Positions 40,887 to 49,418 of a stretch of 64,000 nucleotides of DNA are shown here, one piece after another. The notes beneath the pieces are model-generated. The model saw only the letters and a program-made list of their open reading frames with translations. It did not search any database and was not told the DNA's origin. The stretch spans positions 566,201-630,200 of the forward strand of contig PGZM01000002.1 in assembly GCA_002841395.1 (NCBI GenBank). Reading direction: 5' to 3'. The position numbers and the translations under genes are program-made. Positions within the stretch are counted from its first letter, which is position 1; every line of letters starts with the position of its first letter. This DNA comes from Firmicutes bacterium HGW-Firmicutes-9 (GTDB lineage Bacteria; Bacillota; Clostridia; Christensenellales; CAG-138).

Positions 40887-40916
40887 TACAAAAAAACAGC
40901 CCGGTTACCCGGGCTG
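40887..40916 (-). terminator. Terminator of rplJL
   Basis: Perfect arms CAGCCCGG (40897-40904) and CCGGGCTG (40909-40916) followed on the minus strand by seven or more U. Confidence 0.93.
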
Positions 40917-40936
40917 CTTTATAAGAGAAAATTCTC

Positions 40937-41308
40937 TTATTTGATTTCGCAGGTTGCGCCAACTTCTTTGAACGCCGCAACGATCTTCTCGGCGTCTTCT
41001 TTGTTGATGCCTTCCTTGACTTTGCTCGGCGCGCCATCGACGACGTCTTTGGCTTCTTTGAGGCCAAGGCCGGTGAGTTCGCGGACGACCTTGATGACCT
41101 TGATCTTCTCGGCGCCAACTTCCGTGAGGACGACGTCGAATTCGGTCTTTTCTTCGGCTTCTTCTGCGGAAGCTGCGGCGGGGCCGGCGACGGCAACCGC
41201 GGTCGCGGCGGCGGATACGCCAAATTCTTCTTCAAGAGCCTTCACGATTTCGTAGAGCTCAAGAACGGACATCGCTTTGATATCAGCGATCAATTGTTCC
41301 TTATTCAT
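40937..41308 (-). CDS. rplL: 50S ribosomal protein L7/L12
   Basis: Stalk protein that recruits translation factors, 123 residues. N-terminal dimerisation domain ([20 protein letters not shown]), an alanine-rich hinge (about 37-55) and the C-terminal factor-binding domain ([32 protein letters not shown]). Follows rplJ by 72 bp and ends at a terminator. Controlled with rplJ by the L10 leader. Confidence 0.98.
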   Translation of the reverse strand: MNKEQLIADIKAMSVLELYEIVKALEEEFGVSAAATAVAVAGPAAASAEEAEEKTEFDVVLTEVGAEKIKVIKVVRELTGLGLKEAKDVVDGAPSKVKEGINKEDAEKIVAAFKEVGATCEIK

Positions 41309-41380
41309 AATAATCTCCTTACATTTTTGTTGCGGATGGTCCGCATAATTGTTGTTTTTGTTGATACGCGAACTTCCGCT

Positions 41381-41890
41381 TTACGCTTCTGCTCCGTCCT
41401 GTTTCTTTGCGATCTCGTTGAGCACGATTGCGAACTTGGAGATCGGGGACATCATGGATCCCAGCATGCGTGCAATCATCACCTCGCGGCTCGGCAGGTC
41501 TGCAATTGCCTCGACCTGAGCTGCATTGAGAATGCTCGTTTCGACGAAGCCGCCCTTGAGCTCGCACTTCTTCGCCTTCTTGATGAAAGCCTTGAGGATA
41601 CGCGCCGGAGCCGCCACGTCCTGATAACCAAACGCGAAAGCGCTTGGTCCTTTGAGTACCTGGATGCCTGCTGCATCGATGCCGTTTGCTTCGCACGCGC
41701 GTTCCATAATGTGGTTTTTGATGACCGCATATTCGACGCCCGCTTTACGCATTTCTGCGCGCAGCTCGGTATCCTCCGCAACGCTGATTCCGCGATAGTC
41801 AAACACGACGATGCTCTGTGCCTTCTTGATTTTTTCCGCGACAGAAGCAACCTGTTCCGCTTTGCGTTCTACGTTTTGAACGTTTGCCAT
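41381..41890 (-). CDS. rplJ: 50S ribosomal protein L10
   Basis: Base of the ribosomal stalk, 169 residues. N-terminal rRNA-binding domain (AEKIKKAQSIVVFDYRGISV, TELRAEMRKAGVEYAVIKN) and a C-terminal helix that docks L7/L12 dimers. First gene of rplJL; the L10(L12) complex is expected to bind the leader at about 41935-42060 and limit its own synthesis. Confidence 0.97.
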   Translation of the reverse strand: MANVQNVERKAEQVASVAEKIKKAQSIVVFDYRGISVAEDTELRAEMRKAGVEYAVIKNHIMERACEANGIDAAGIQVLKGPSAFAFGYQDVAAPARILKAFIKKAKKCELKGGFVETSILNAAQVEAIADLPSREVMIARMLGSMMSPISKFAIVLNEIAKKQDGAEA

Positions 41891-41934
41891 TTCGTTGATT
41901 CACCTCCTTGTACCTGTTTAAAGGAAAATAAAAA

Positions 41935-42060
41935 ACCCTCCGCCAACTACAAGACGAAAGGATGACATACAAACAATATAGGAATGTTGTACGCATCACC
42001 TCGGCAGGACTTAACGCGGTTTCCCGCTGCCGGCTGTCTTGGGCGATTTTGTTACCGCAG
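41935..42060 (-). promoter_or_regulatory. Ribosomal protein L10 leader
   Basis: On the minus strand the conserved blocks of the Firmicutes L10 leader occur in order: CCCAAGACAGCCGG, then CGTTAAGTCCTGCCGAGG, about 120-170 nt ahead of rplJ. In other bacteria this RNA binds L10(L12)4 for autogenous control. A GC stem with a T-rich end (GGCGGAGGG then TTTTTT, 41929-41943) suggests transcription attenuation. Confidence 0.85.
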
Positions 42061-42063
42061 AAA

Positions 42064-42093
42064 ATGTTATCATACGTGATAGGCGTTTGTCAA
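42064..42093 (-). promoter_or_regulatory. Promoter of rplJL
   Basis: Minus-strand -35 TTGACA (42088-42093) and -10 TAACAT (42064-42069), 18 bp apart, immediately ahead of the L10 leader. Confidence 0.65.
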
Positions 42094-42131
42094 CAATCGA
42101 TGCAATAACGCTTGGATCAAATATTGCCGCC

Positions 42132-42160
42132 CGGGAAAGCCCCGTTATGAGGCCTTCCCG
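42132..42160 (-). terminator. Hairpin after rplA without U tract
   Basis: Arms CGGGAAAGCC (42132-42141) and GGCCTTCCCG (42151-42160), ten pairs with one G-U. No U run follows, so it may only pause or process the transcript between rplKA and rplJL. Confidence 0.5.
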
Positions 42161-42175
42161 AAGCGTATGCAATTC

Positions 42176-42865
42176 TTAGAACTTGAGGGTGTTGAACTTC
42201 ACACCAGGGCCCATCGTGGAGCTGATGACAACGCTCTTGAGGTAGGTGCCCTTCGCTGCGGACGGCTTCGCCTTGACGATGGCGTCCATCAGCGTGGAGA
42301 GGTTCTCCTGCAGCTTGTCCGCGCCGAACGACGCTTTGCCGATCGGGCAGTGCACGATGCTGGTCTTGTCGACGCGATATTCCACTTTACCGGCTTTGAT
42401 GTCGGCAACGGCTTTCGCGACGTCCATGGTGACCGTACCGCTCTTCGGGTTCGGCATGAGGCCCTTCGGGCCGAGCACACGACCGATGCGGCCGACGACG
42501 CCCATCATATCCGGGGTCGCGACGCAGACGTCGAACTCAAACCAGTTCTCGGTCTGGATCTTCTTCACGAGGTCTTCGTCACCGACGTAATCGGCGCCGG
42601 CTTCCTGCGCTTCGCGGGCTTTGTCAGCCTTGGCGAACACGAGGACGCGGACCTTTTTGCCTGTGCCGTGCGGCAGGACGACCGCGCCGCGGACCTGCTG
42701 GTCAGCATGACGGGGATCGACGCCGAGGCGGGCATGGACTTCGATGGTCTCGTCAAACTTCGCTTTCGCGGTGGTCAGAACGAGATCGAGGCCTTCACGA
42801 ACATCATACTGCTTCTGGGCTTCGATGCTGTTCTTGCTATCGGTATACTTTTTGCCGTGTTTCAT
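42176..42865 (-). CDS. rplA: 50S ribosomal protein L1
   Basis: 229 residues, normal length. [21 protein letters not shown], the hinge-domain [35 protein letters not shown] (the classic L1 signature, about 122-140) and [18 protein letters not shown] are all present. In other bacteria L1 also represses its own operon. Follows rplK by 14 bp. Confidence 0.98.
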   Translation of the reverse strand: MKHGKKYTDSKNSIEAQKQYDVREGLDLVLTTAKAKFDETIEVHARLGVDPRHADQQVRGAVVLPHGTGKKVRVLVFAKADKAREAQEAGADYVGDEDLVKKIQTENWFEFDVCVATPDMMGVVGRIGRVLGPKGLMPNPKSGTVTMDVAKAVADIKAGKVEYRVDKTSIVHCPIGKASFGADKLQENLSTLMDAIVKAKPSAAKGTYLKSVVISSTMGPGVKFNTLKF

Positions 42866-42879
42866 ATTCTCGTTCCTCC

Positions 42880-43305
42880 TCAGTCTCCGACGATGACGCC
42901 CATGCTGCGGGCAGTACCCGCTACCATGGACATTGCAGCTTCCACGCTGCCCGCGTTGAGGTCGGGCATCTTCAGCTCGGCGATTTCACGCACCTGAGCC
43001 TTGGAGATCGTGGCAACTTTCGTCTTGTTCGGTACACCAGAAGCAGACTCGATGCCGCATGCCTTTTTGATCAGGATGGCGGCCGGAGGCGTCTTGGTGA
43101 TAAACGAGAACGAACGGTCCGCATACACGGTGATAACAACCGGGATGATCAGACCTGCGGATTTCTGCGTGCGCTCATTGAACTCTTTGCAGAAAGCCAT
43201 GATGTTGACGCCCTGTTGACCCAGCGCGGGGCCTACCGGCGGCGCGGGCGTCGCTTTTGCCGCAGGAATTTGCAGCTTTACGTAGCCTTGGATTTTCTTT
43301 GCCAT
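42880..43305 (-). CDS. rplK: 50S ribosomal protein L11
   Basis: 141 residues, the standard length. [20 protein letters not shown] with [14 protein letters not shown] at the N-terminus and the rRNA-binding C-terminal domain ending IVGD. Part of the GTPase centre of the 50S subunit and the target of stringent-response sensing and thiopeptides. Co-transcribed with nusG upstream and rplA downstream. Confidence 0.98.
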   Translation of the reverse strand: MAKKIQGYVKLQIPAAKATPAPPVGPALGQQGVNIMAFCKEFNERTQKSAGLIIPVVITVYADRSFSFITKTPPAAILIKKACGIESASGVPNKTKVATISKAQVREIAELKMPDLNAGSVEAAMSMVAGTARSMGVIVGD

Positions 43306-43422
43306 TGCAGTTTCCTCCGTTTTAATTGGTTGTGGTAAGCGGGGTGCCTCCCCCTCCCACGTTCTATCAACGCATATAGCGTTATAGATAACTTATTGCT
43401 GCTCACGCAGCGGATGAGACGA
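43306..43422 (-). promoter_or_regulatory. nusG-rplK intergenic leader
   Basis: On the minus strand, GTGGGAGGGGG and ACCCCGCTTACCAC form a stem just ahead of the rplK ribosome site CGGAGG. A similar conserved block precedes rplK in many Firmicutes and may be the site of L1-mediated control; this assignment is from memory of the pattern. Confidence 0.45.
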
Positions 43423-44010
43423 TTACAGTCTCTGAACCTGAACGAAGTCGAGTTCGACCGGTGTCTCTCTGCCGAACATGGACACCGTCAGCTTGATCTT
43501 TTGGCGTTCGATATCCAGCGCTTCCACGCGGCCTGTGAAGTTCTCCAGCGGGCCGTTGATGACGCGAACATGTTCGCCAACCTCGATATTGAGCACGATC
43601 GGAATCCGCTCTACGCCCATTGAGGTGACTTCTTCATCGGAAAGCGGGACGGGCTTGCTGCCCGGACCCACAAATCCCGTCACGCCGCGGGTGTTGCGAA
43701 CAACATACCACGCGCGGGGATTCATCACGAGATCGACGGACTTGCCGCCGCCCTGCTCCGCGGGACGCTCTTTTTCAACAACGTCCACGAGCATCTTAAC
43801 CATGACGTAGCCGGGAAATACTTTTCTCTGGGTTACTTTGCGTTTTCCGTTGGGCAAAATCTCGATGGTTTCCTCCGTGGGGTATTTCACCTCAAGGATG
43901 ATATCCTGAAGCCCTGCGTTTTCCACGGACTTTTCAAGGTCTTCCTTGACCTTGTTTTCATAACCCGAGTAGGTATGAACCACGTACCATTTTGCTTCCT
44001 GCACGCTCAT
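43423..44010 (-). CDS. nusG: Transcription termination/antitermination protein NusG
   Basis: 195 residues. NGN domain (AKWYVVHTYSGYENKVKEDL, FPGYVMVKMLVD, NTRGVTGFVGPGSKPVPL) followed by the KOW domain (VGEHVRVINGPLENFTGRVE, about 143-162). Binds RNA polymerase and links it to Rho or the ribosome. Sits in the standard rpmG-secE-nusG-rplK-rplA order, 6 bp behind secE. Confidence 0.98.
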   Translation of the reverse strand: MSVQEAKWYVVHTYSGYENKVKEDLEKSVENAGLQDIILEVKYPTEETIEILPNGKRKVTQRKVFPGYVMVKMLVDVVEKERPAEQGGGKSVDLVMNPRAWYVVRNTRGVTGFVGPGSKPVPLSDEEVTSMGVERIPIVLNIEVGEHVRVINGPLENFTGRVEALDIERQKIKLTVSMFGRETPVELDFVQVQRL

Positions 44011-44016
44011 AACTCC

Positions 44017-44664
44017 TTACCCGATTCTAATACTTGCCAATGCACCGAACCCACTCGAAAATGCGAGGTCGAGAAGACCGATGAGAAGCGCCATCGCCAG
44101 AACAAAGACCACAACCGCCAGCGTGTGGCTGAAGAGTTCTTTGCCGGACAGCCATGTGAGCTTCTTCACTTCACCGAGCATTTCGCGCAGGAAGCGGACG
44201 AGGCCGGTATCATGCTTGCCGTCTACTGCGATAACGTAGAACAGCGCGATTACGACAGAGACGATGCCAACGACCAGCGCGATGGTTCCCATCTTTGCAG
44301 TCGCGGTCAAAATGACCAACGCATACACAACAGAGAGAGCGCCGAGCCACATGAGCCCTCTGCCCTTTTTGCTGATGAAACCAAGAACGCCCGCTGCGGC
44401 CATCAATAGCCCCATCAGACCGCTTGCGATCTTTAATCCCGTCGAAAGCGTATAGCTCTCTGCGGGGGTAATGATCTGCAGCGTGTTGTAAACGGCGAGG
44501 AAAAGCCCGCCTAAGGTGAGAAGAATGCTTGCCGGAAGAAGCAGTTTCGGGCCAACTAGGCTCCAAAACGGCTTCTTGAGCGAGTGCCCGTGCGCGTCGA
44601 CCTTTACGATCTTTTTATCCGCGCTCTTGGCATCCTTCTTGGGTGTGCTAAGATTTTGTGCCAT
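44017..44664 (-). CDS. secE: SecE with an added N-terminal membrane domain
   Basis: 215 residues where SecE is normally 60-125. The last ~65 residues are a recognisable SecE core: LREMLGEVKKLTWLSGKELF followed by one membrane helix, the clamp of the SecYEG channel. Ahead of it lie a charged N-terminus and about four further hydrophobic helices (about 35-65, 72-97, 103-123, 124-148) in the same frame, with no stop or frameshift. ATG 44662-44664 follows GAGGAA. The position between rpmG and nusG is the usual one. Confidence 0.88.
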   Translation of the reverse strand: MAQNLSTPKKDAKSADKKIVKVDAHGHSLKKPFWSLVGPKLLLPASILLTLGGLFLAVYNTLQIITPAESYTLSTGLKIASGLMGLLMAAAGVLGFISKKGRGLMWLGALSVVYALVILTATAKMGTIALVVGIVSVVIALFYVIAVDGKHDTGLVRFLREMLGEVKKLTWLSGKELFSHTLAVVVFVLAMALLIGLLDLAFSSGFGALASIRIG

Positions 44665-44687
44665 ATCGTTCCTCTTTCGTGTATCCG

Positions 44688-44849
44688 TTACTTGGATTCG
44701 CGATGCGTGGTGTGCTTGCGGCAAAAACGGCAATACTTGCTGAACTCAAGCCTTTCAGGGTCGTTTTTCTTGTTCTTGTAGGTGTTGTAGTTCCTCTGCT
44801 TGCACTCGGTGCAGGCCAGGGTGATCTTAACGCGTGCATCTGCTGCCAT
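44688..44849 (-). CDS. rpmG: 50S ribosomal protein L33
   Basis: A 53-residue ORF read directly from the sequence. It has the L33 pattern [28 protein letters not shown] and [16 protein letters not shown]. Two CxxC pairs (Cys13/Cys16 and Cys40/Cys43) mark the zinc-binding form rather than the cysteine-free one. Ribosome site CGGAGG 9 nt before the ATG. First gene of the rpmG-secE-nusG-rplKA operon. Confidence 0.96.
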   Translation of the reverse strand: MAADARVKITLACTECKQRNYNTYKNKKNDPERLEFSKYCRFCRKHTTHRESK

Positions 44850-44892
44850 GGTGAAAATCCTCCGTACATTCGGTTAAAACATCATAAATCGA

Positions 44893-44944
44893 GCCCCTTT
44901 GCGGGGCACCTTCAAAAGATACCACACCAAAGGGGCCATGTCAA
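44893..44944 (-). promoter_or_regulatory. Promoter and leader hairpin of rpmG-secE-nusG-rplKA
   Basis: Minus-strand -35 TTGACA (44939-44944) and -10 TATCTT (44916-44921), 17 bp apart. The leader starts with a hairpin, GCCCC (44893-44897) and GGGGC (44903-44907). tldD/pmbA end upstream at 44997 without an obvious separate terminator. Confidence 0.75.
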
Positions 44945-44996
44945 TCAGTTATTTCTATTTCTCCAGACTTTTTGGGAAAAACCGAGGTTTTTTCGC

Positions 44997-46328
44997 TTAA
45001 TTTCCCGCTACGGTCAGGCCGGAAACAAGCACGCTCGGAGAGCCGACATAGCCGCCTTGCGGCATGCCGAATCTCAGGTCGCTGCCAACCGCGATGACGT
45101 CCTTCATCATGCTCACAAAATTGCCCGCAATGGTGATATTGGACACGGGGCGAACCACCGCGCCGTTCTCAACGAGAAATCCTGCGGCTTTCAGCGAAAA
45201 GTCGCCGGAAACTTCGTCCACGCCCGCGTGCAGACCTTCCAACTCGGTGATGACAAGGCCGGTGCCGAGTTCGCGGACGAGCTCGTCATAGCCCAGTTTA
45301 CCCGGTTCCACACGGAACACGGTTGGCGAAACGCCGACAGCGGAAGCCGCGCTTCTGCGGCTCGCGTTGCCCGTGCTTTCGGTACCTGCCTTCTTCGCCG
45401 TTTTGAGGTTGTGCAGCAGCGTCTTTAGCACGCCGTTCTCAACGACGGCCTTCTTGATGCAGGGCGTCCCCTCGCCATCGAATGCGCGCGGCGCGACGGG
45501 ATCAAACGGATCGTCCCAAATGGTGACGATTTCGCTTGCGATCGTCTCGCCTTCCTTGCCCGCGAGCAGGGAACAGCCCTTCTGCGCTTCGTCCGCGGAG
45601 AACATCGGCGAAAACGCGGTCAGTAGATCGCTCATCGCATACGGCTTGAGCAGCACGCGATAGCAGCCGGAATCGACCGGACTTGCGCCAAGTTTGTTCA
45701 GCGCGTCTTCTACCGCTTCTTTTGCGCAGGCCTCGACGTTTGCGGCCTCGGTTCCCATGAAGAACGCAAAGCCGGTCTGCAGCTCCACCCCGTCCTCCAC
45801 GGAAGGCATTACATAGATATAGGAACTGTCCGAGGTGCGTTCCGCATGCAGGCCGAGAGAATTCTCCATCACGATCGCGCCGGAATCGTAGCCAACGGTG
45901 CAGTAGACCACGCGTTTGACGCGGGGATCGAGCGCAAGGCACGTCTGCTCAAGTTTCTTGGCAAGGGCGATCCGCTCGGACTCACTCAAGTGTTTCAGCG
46001 CGCTGTCCTCACGATGCACCTCTTGATAGGTTTGCTTGGTTTGCATCGGATGATCATCCGTGCTCTCGTTGCACTTTGCGTTGTCCGCAGCGTGATCGAC
46101 GAGCTTCTCCGGGTCGTCGATGCGCTCGGTATAGGCATAGCCTTCGCGACCGTTGATCGATACGCGCACAGACACGCCCGCCTCGCGGCTGACGCTGTAG
46201 CGGTCGATCTCGCCTGCGTTTGCGTTGACCTCAAACGATTCGCCGTTTGCGTAAAACAGTTCCGAGGATGCACAGCCGATTTTCTGCGCATAGTCCATTG
46301 CGCGTTTTGCAAATTCTTGATACGTCAT
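44997..46328 (-). CDS. pmbA: TldE/PmbA-family protein
   Basis: 443 residues. Partner of TldD in a heterodimeric protease that degrades unfolded or modified peptides and matures some RiPPs. PmbA/TldE lacks the metal motif itself; here ENSLGLHAERTSDSSYIYV, VLLKPYAMSDLLTAF, FDGEGTPCIKKAVVENGVL and the C-terminal GNFVSMMKDVIAVGSDLRFG fit the family. Overlaps tldD by 4 bp. Confidence 0.93.
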   Translation of the reverse strand: MTYQEFAKRAMDYAQKIGCASSELFYANGESFEVNANAGEIDRYSVSREAGVSVRVSINGREGYAYTERIDDPEKLVDHAADNAKCNESTDDHPMQTKQTYQEVHREDSALKHLSESERIALAKKLEQTCLALDPRVKRVVYCTVGYDSGAIVMENSLGLHAERTSDSSYIYVMPSVEDGVELQTGFAFFMGTEAANVEACAKEAVEDALNKLGASPVDSGCYRVLLKPYAMSDLLTAFSPMFSADEAQKGCSLLAGKEGETIASEIVTIWDDPFDPVAPRAFDGEGTPCIKKAVVENGVLKTLLHNLKTAKKAGTESTGNASRRSAASAVGVSPTVFRVEPGKLGYDELVRELGTGLVITELEGLHAGVDEVSGDFSLKAAGFLVENGAVVRPVSNITIAGNFVSMMKDVIAVGSDLRFGMPQGGYVGSPSVLVSGLTVAGN

Positions 46329-47743
46329 TCGATTGCGCCTCCCTTACCGCCGATGGTCATGCCGGATACACGAATGCGCGGCTGTCCGACGTTGGTCGGT
46401 ACAGAACCGGAGAGCGAACCGCACATGCCGGGCGCCATCGTCATCGTCTTGCCGACGCGGTCAATCTTGAGCAGCACCTCGCTGCCTTTTCCGATCAGGG
46501 TAGCGCCGCGTACCGGCGAGACGATCTTGCCGTTCTTGACCCAATAACCTTCCGCAACGCTGAAGTTGAATTCACCCGTCGGCGGGTTGACGGAACCGCC
46601 GCCCATCTTGCGGGCAAACAGTCCTTCCGCCATGCCGGAGATCATTTCCTCTTCGTCATCCGAACCTTCGCAGATGAAGGTGTTCGTCATGCGCGATGTC
46701 GGCGCGAACATATAGCCCTGCCTGCGGGACGAGCCCGTGCTGGGCATGCCCATCCGGCGCGAGCCGAGTTTGTCGATCAAATAGCCTTTGAGAACGCCGT
46801 TCTCGATCAATAGATTGCGCTGCGGCTTGCCGCCTTCGTCGTCCACATTGATCGAGCCCCACTCACCGGGCATCGTGCCGTCGTCGACCGCGCTGACGCA
46901 ATCCGCGGCAATCTTGGTGTTCAGCTTGCCACAAAAGACGGAGTTGTTGCGCCCGACCGCGGTTGCTTCCAGAGAATGGCCGCACGCTTCATGGAAGATC
47001 ACGCCGCCGAAGCCGCCGTCGATCACGACGGGAAGATTCCCTGCCGGGCACTCCGGCGCGTGCAACATGGTCACCGCCATATCAGCGGCGGACTTTGCGT
47101 GTTTTTCAACATCGATGACTTCGCGATACGTTTCAAACCCGCGAATGCAGCCGGGGCCTTCATAGCCCGTCTGCGCTTCGGTGCCGTTCATCGCAATTGC
47201 CTGCAGATAGATGCGCGTGCGCGGACGCTCGTCTGTTACAAACTGTCCGTCGGTGTTCACGATGGTCACGCGCTGCACCTGATCCAGATAGCGCACCAGC
47301 GCTTGTGTGACCTCTGGCGACGTCGCCTTGATCGCACGTGCGCCTTTGCGCATCACATCGATGCGATCGGCATTACCGATCGAATCAAAGCGCTGCTTGA
47401 CGGGTGTGGTGAAATTGTTGCGGGACAAGGTGATTTCGCCGTTTGGTGCAAACTTCGCTTCGCCAAGCGCGGCGGCTGCCGCCCGCGCGGTATCCATCAG
47501 CGACTGCTCGTTGATATCCGCGCAATAGGCATATGCGCTCTGCGTGCCCAGCAGTACGCGCACGCCCGCGCCGCAGATGCGAGAGTAGTTTGCGCTCTCC
47601 ACCTTGCCGTCGATCATTTCGATGCGCGTGCTCTCGTTGTCCTCTAAAAACAATTCGGCATAGTCAGCGCCGCTCTTCTGGGCTTCTTTTAAGACAGCCA
47701 GCGCGGTTAACTCCGATATCAAACCTGTAGGTGTTGGATTCAA
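46325..47743 (-). CDS. tldD: TldD-family zinc protease
   Basis: 472 residues. The catalytic HExxxH motif is FHEACGHSLEA (about 250-260), and the third ligand Cys-type region lies toward the C-terminus; SRRQGYMFAPTSRMTNTFI and VRGATLIGKGSEVL are typical. The start is TTG 47741-47743, 8 nt after AGGAGG; an in-frame extension 13 codons upstream has no ribosome site. Forms an operon with pmbA. I see no RiPP precursor gene next to it. Confidence 0.94.
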   Translation of the reverse strand: MNPTPTGLISELTALAVLKEAQKSGADYAELFLEDNESTRIEMIDGKVESANYSRICGAGVRVLLGTQSAYAYCADINEQSLMDTARAAAAALGEAKFAPNGEITLSRNNFTTPVKQRFDSIGNADRIDVMRKGARAIKATSPEVTQALVRYLDQVQRVTIVNTDGQFVTDERPRTRIYLQAIAMNGTEAQTGYEGPGCIRGFETYREVIDVEKHAKSAADMAVTMLHAPECPAGNLPVVIDGGFGGVIFHEACGHSLEATAVGRNNSVFCGKLNTKIAADCVSAVDDGTMPGEWGSINVDDEGGKPQRNLLIENGVLKGYLIDKLGSRRMGMPSTGSSRRQGYMFAPTSRMTNTFICEGSDDEEEMISGMAEGLFARKMGGGSVNPPTGEFNFSVAEGYWVKNGKIVSPVRGATLIGKGSEVLLKIDRVGKTMTMAPGMCGSLSGSVPTNVGQPRIRVSGMTIGGKGGAIE

Positions 47744-47823
47744 ATCCGGTTCCTCCTGATTGAGATAGCATGCGCTGCGCAAATTGCGCTTGCATACTCC
47801 GCGGCTTATGCAACGGTATCTTC

Positions 47824-47852
47824 ATGATAGTAGAACGCAACCCAATCGTCAA
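47824..47852 (-). promoter_or_regulatory. Promoter of tldD-pmbA
   Basis: Minus-strand -35 TTGACG (47847-47852) and -10 TATCAT (47824-47829), 17 bp apart. The 5' leader contains a short palindrome GCGCAAATTGCGC near 47780. The rest of the gap to the MFS promoter (47853-47990) is AT-rich with no gene visible. Confidence 0.7.
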
Positions 47853-48001
47853 CCCAAAAGGCCTGCCGGAATTGTGTAGTCTTTGCGAACAACTTACATA
47901 CTTAATTAAAAACAATTCCTGTTATTTTACGCTTGAGTAATAAACGCTCATATTAGCAAATACTGCGCTATCGCACGCCAAAAATACCGATTTGTTACAT
48001 C

Positions 48002-48031
48002 TTTACAACCGCCACTCGTGTATGGTAAAGT
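48002..48031 (+). promoter_or_regulatory. Promoter placed for a leaderless MFS mRNA
   Basis: -35 TTTACA (48002-48007) and -10 TAAAGT (48026-48031), 18 bp apart, with only 7 nt between the -10 and the ATG at 48039. There is no ribosome site before that ATG. Confidence 0.5.
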
Positions 48032-48038
48032 CCCGATT

Positions 48039-49280
48039 ATGGAAGCAACAAAGAATAAGCTCTGGACAAGAGACTTTTCCATATTAACGCTCGGCACGGT
48101 CGTCTCCATGCTCGGAAACGCGGTGGCCGGCTTTGCCATCGGTCTTCTGGTCTATGATAAGACGGAGTCCGTTCTGCTGTATGCGTTGTTCATGACCTGC
48201 TACAGTCTGCCGCGGATCGTGCTCCCTATGTTCGCGGGACCGTATCTCGACCGGTTTTCCCGCAAACGCGTGATCTATACGCTGGACTTCGCTTCGGCTG
48301 CGTTTTATACCATGTTCTTCATCTTGCTGCTCCGAGGTTACTTCAATTATACGGCGTATCTGCTGATGTCCATGGTCGTCGGCGGCATCGACAGCGTCTA
48401 CAGCGTCGCTTACGAGAGCTTTTATCCTACTTTAATCAGCGAAGGCAACATGACGCGCGCCTATTCCATCGAGAGCCTGATCTATCCGCTCAGCAGCGCG
48501 ATCATGGTGCCCATCGCGGGTATTTGCTATCGCACCATCGGCCTGGCTCCGCTGTTTTTGTTCAATGCGTTTACGTTCTTGATCGCGGCGATTGCCGAAA
48601 CGCAGATCAAAGCGATTGAGACGCATATCGCAAACACAGTCGAAAAATTCAACGGCAGCCGCTTCATGCAGGACCTCAAGGACGGGTTTGCGTATCTCAA
48701 GCGCGAGCGCGGGCTGAACGCGATCACATGGTTTTTCTTCGTGATGATGTTTACCAGCTCAATCTGCATGACGCTTGCGCTGCCCTACTTCAAGAGTCTG
48801 ACCCTGGTCGACGGCATCATGCAATATTCGCTGGTGATGAGCGCCAATACGATCGGACGCTTGATCGGCGGTTCGGTTCATTATTTCTACCGCTATCCAG
48901 CGCAAAAGAAGTATAACATCGCGCTATTTGTCTATGTGGCGATCTCAATCGTCGACGGCGCATATCTGTTCTTCCCATTCTGGGCGATGCTGATCTTCAT
49001 GTTGTTTGAAGGCATGCTGGGCGTCACGAGCTACAACATCCGTATCTCCGGCACGCAAAACTACCTGCCAAACGAGATGCGCGGCCGGTTCAATGGACTG
49101 TTTCAGATGCTCAGCATCCTCGGCACAATCGGCGGCCAACTCATCGCGGGCGCAATCGGAGATCTGTTTGACATTCGCCTGGTCGTCGCGGTTTGCATGG
49201 CGATCTTCGGACTCTCCGTTTTCGTGTTCATCACACCCAACCGTGAAGCGGTGAAAAAGATCTACAACGTAAACGCATAA
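48039..49280 (+). CDS. Major facilitator superfamily transporter
   Basis: 413 residues with about 12 membrane helices. The N-terminal WTRDFSILTLGTVVSMLGNAV and the loop PRIVLPMFAGPYLDRFSRKRV are typical of the MFS drug-exporter-like group (DHA3/enterobactin-exporter-like); the central loop (about 200-225) is amphipathic. Substrate unknown. Neither the ATG at 48039 nor an in-frame GTG at 48018 has a ribosome site; the promoter spacing favours a leaderless start at 48039. Followed by a terminator. Confidence 0.88.
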   Translation: MEATKNKLWTRDFSILTLGTVVSMLGNAVAGFAIGLLVYDKTESVLLYALFMTCYSLPRIVLPMFAGPYLDRFSRKRVIYTLDFASAAFYTMFFILLLRGYFNYTAYLLMSMVVGGIDSVYSVAYESFYPTLISEGNMTRAYSIESLIYPLSSAIMVPIAGICYRTIGLAPLFLFNAFTFLIAAIAETQIKAIETHIANTVEKFNGSRFMQDLKDGFAYLKRERGLNAITWFFFVMMFTSSICMTLALPYFKSLTLVDGIMQYSLVMSANTIGRLIGGSVHYFYRYPAQKKYNIALFVYVAISIVDGAYLFFPFWAMLIFMLFEGMLGVTSYNIRISGTQNYLPNEMRGRFNGLFQMLSILGTIGGQLIAGAIGDLFDIRLVVAVCMAIFGLSVFVFITPNREAVKKIYNVNA

Positions 49281-49308
49281 ACACAATTTTATTCGAATAT
49301 ATTATGCA

Positions 49309-49335
49309 AACGCCGGTGTCAGCACTGGCGTTTTT
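49309..49335 (+). terminator. Terminator of the MFS gene
   Basis: Arms AACGCCGGTG (49309-49318) and CACTGGCGTT (49323-49332), one G-U pair, then a T run. Confidence 0.88.
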
Positions 49336-49418
49336 GCTCGCTTTATGCGATAATAAACGCGGTGTCGAGCGTAAATCGGCATTAACCAGAACAATTTTCA
49401 CCAACAGGAGGCAATCTC

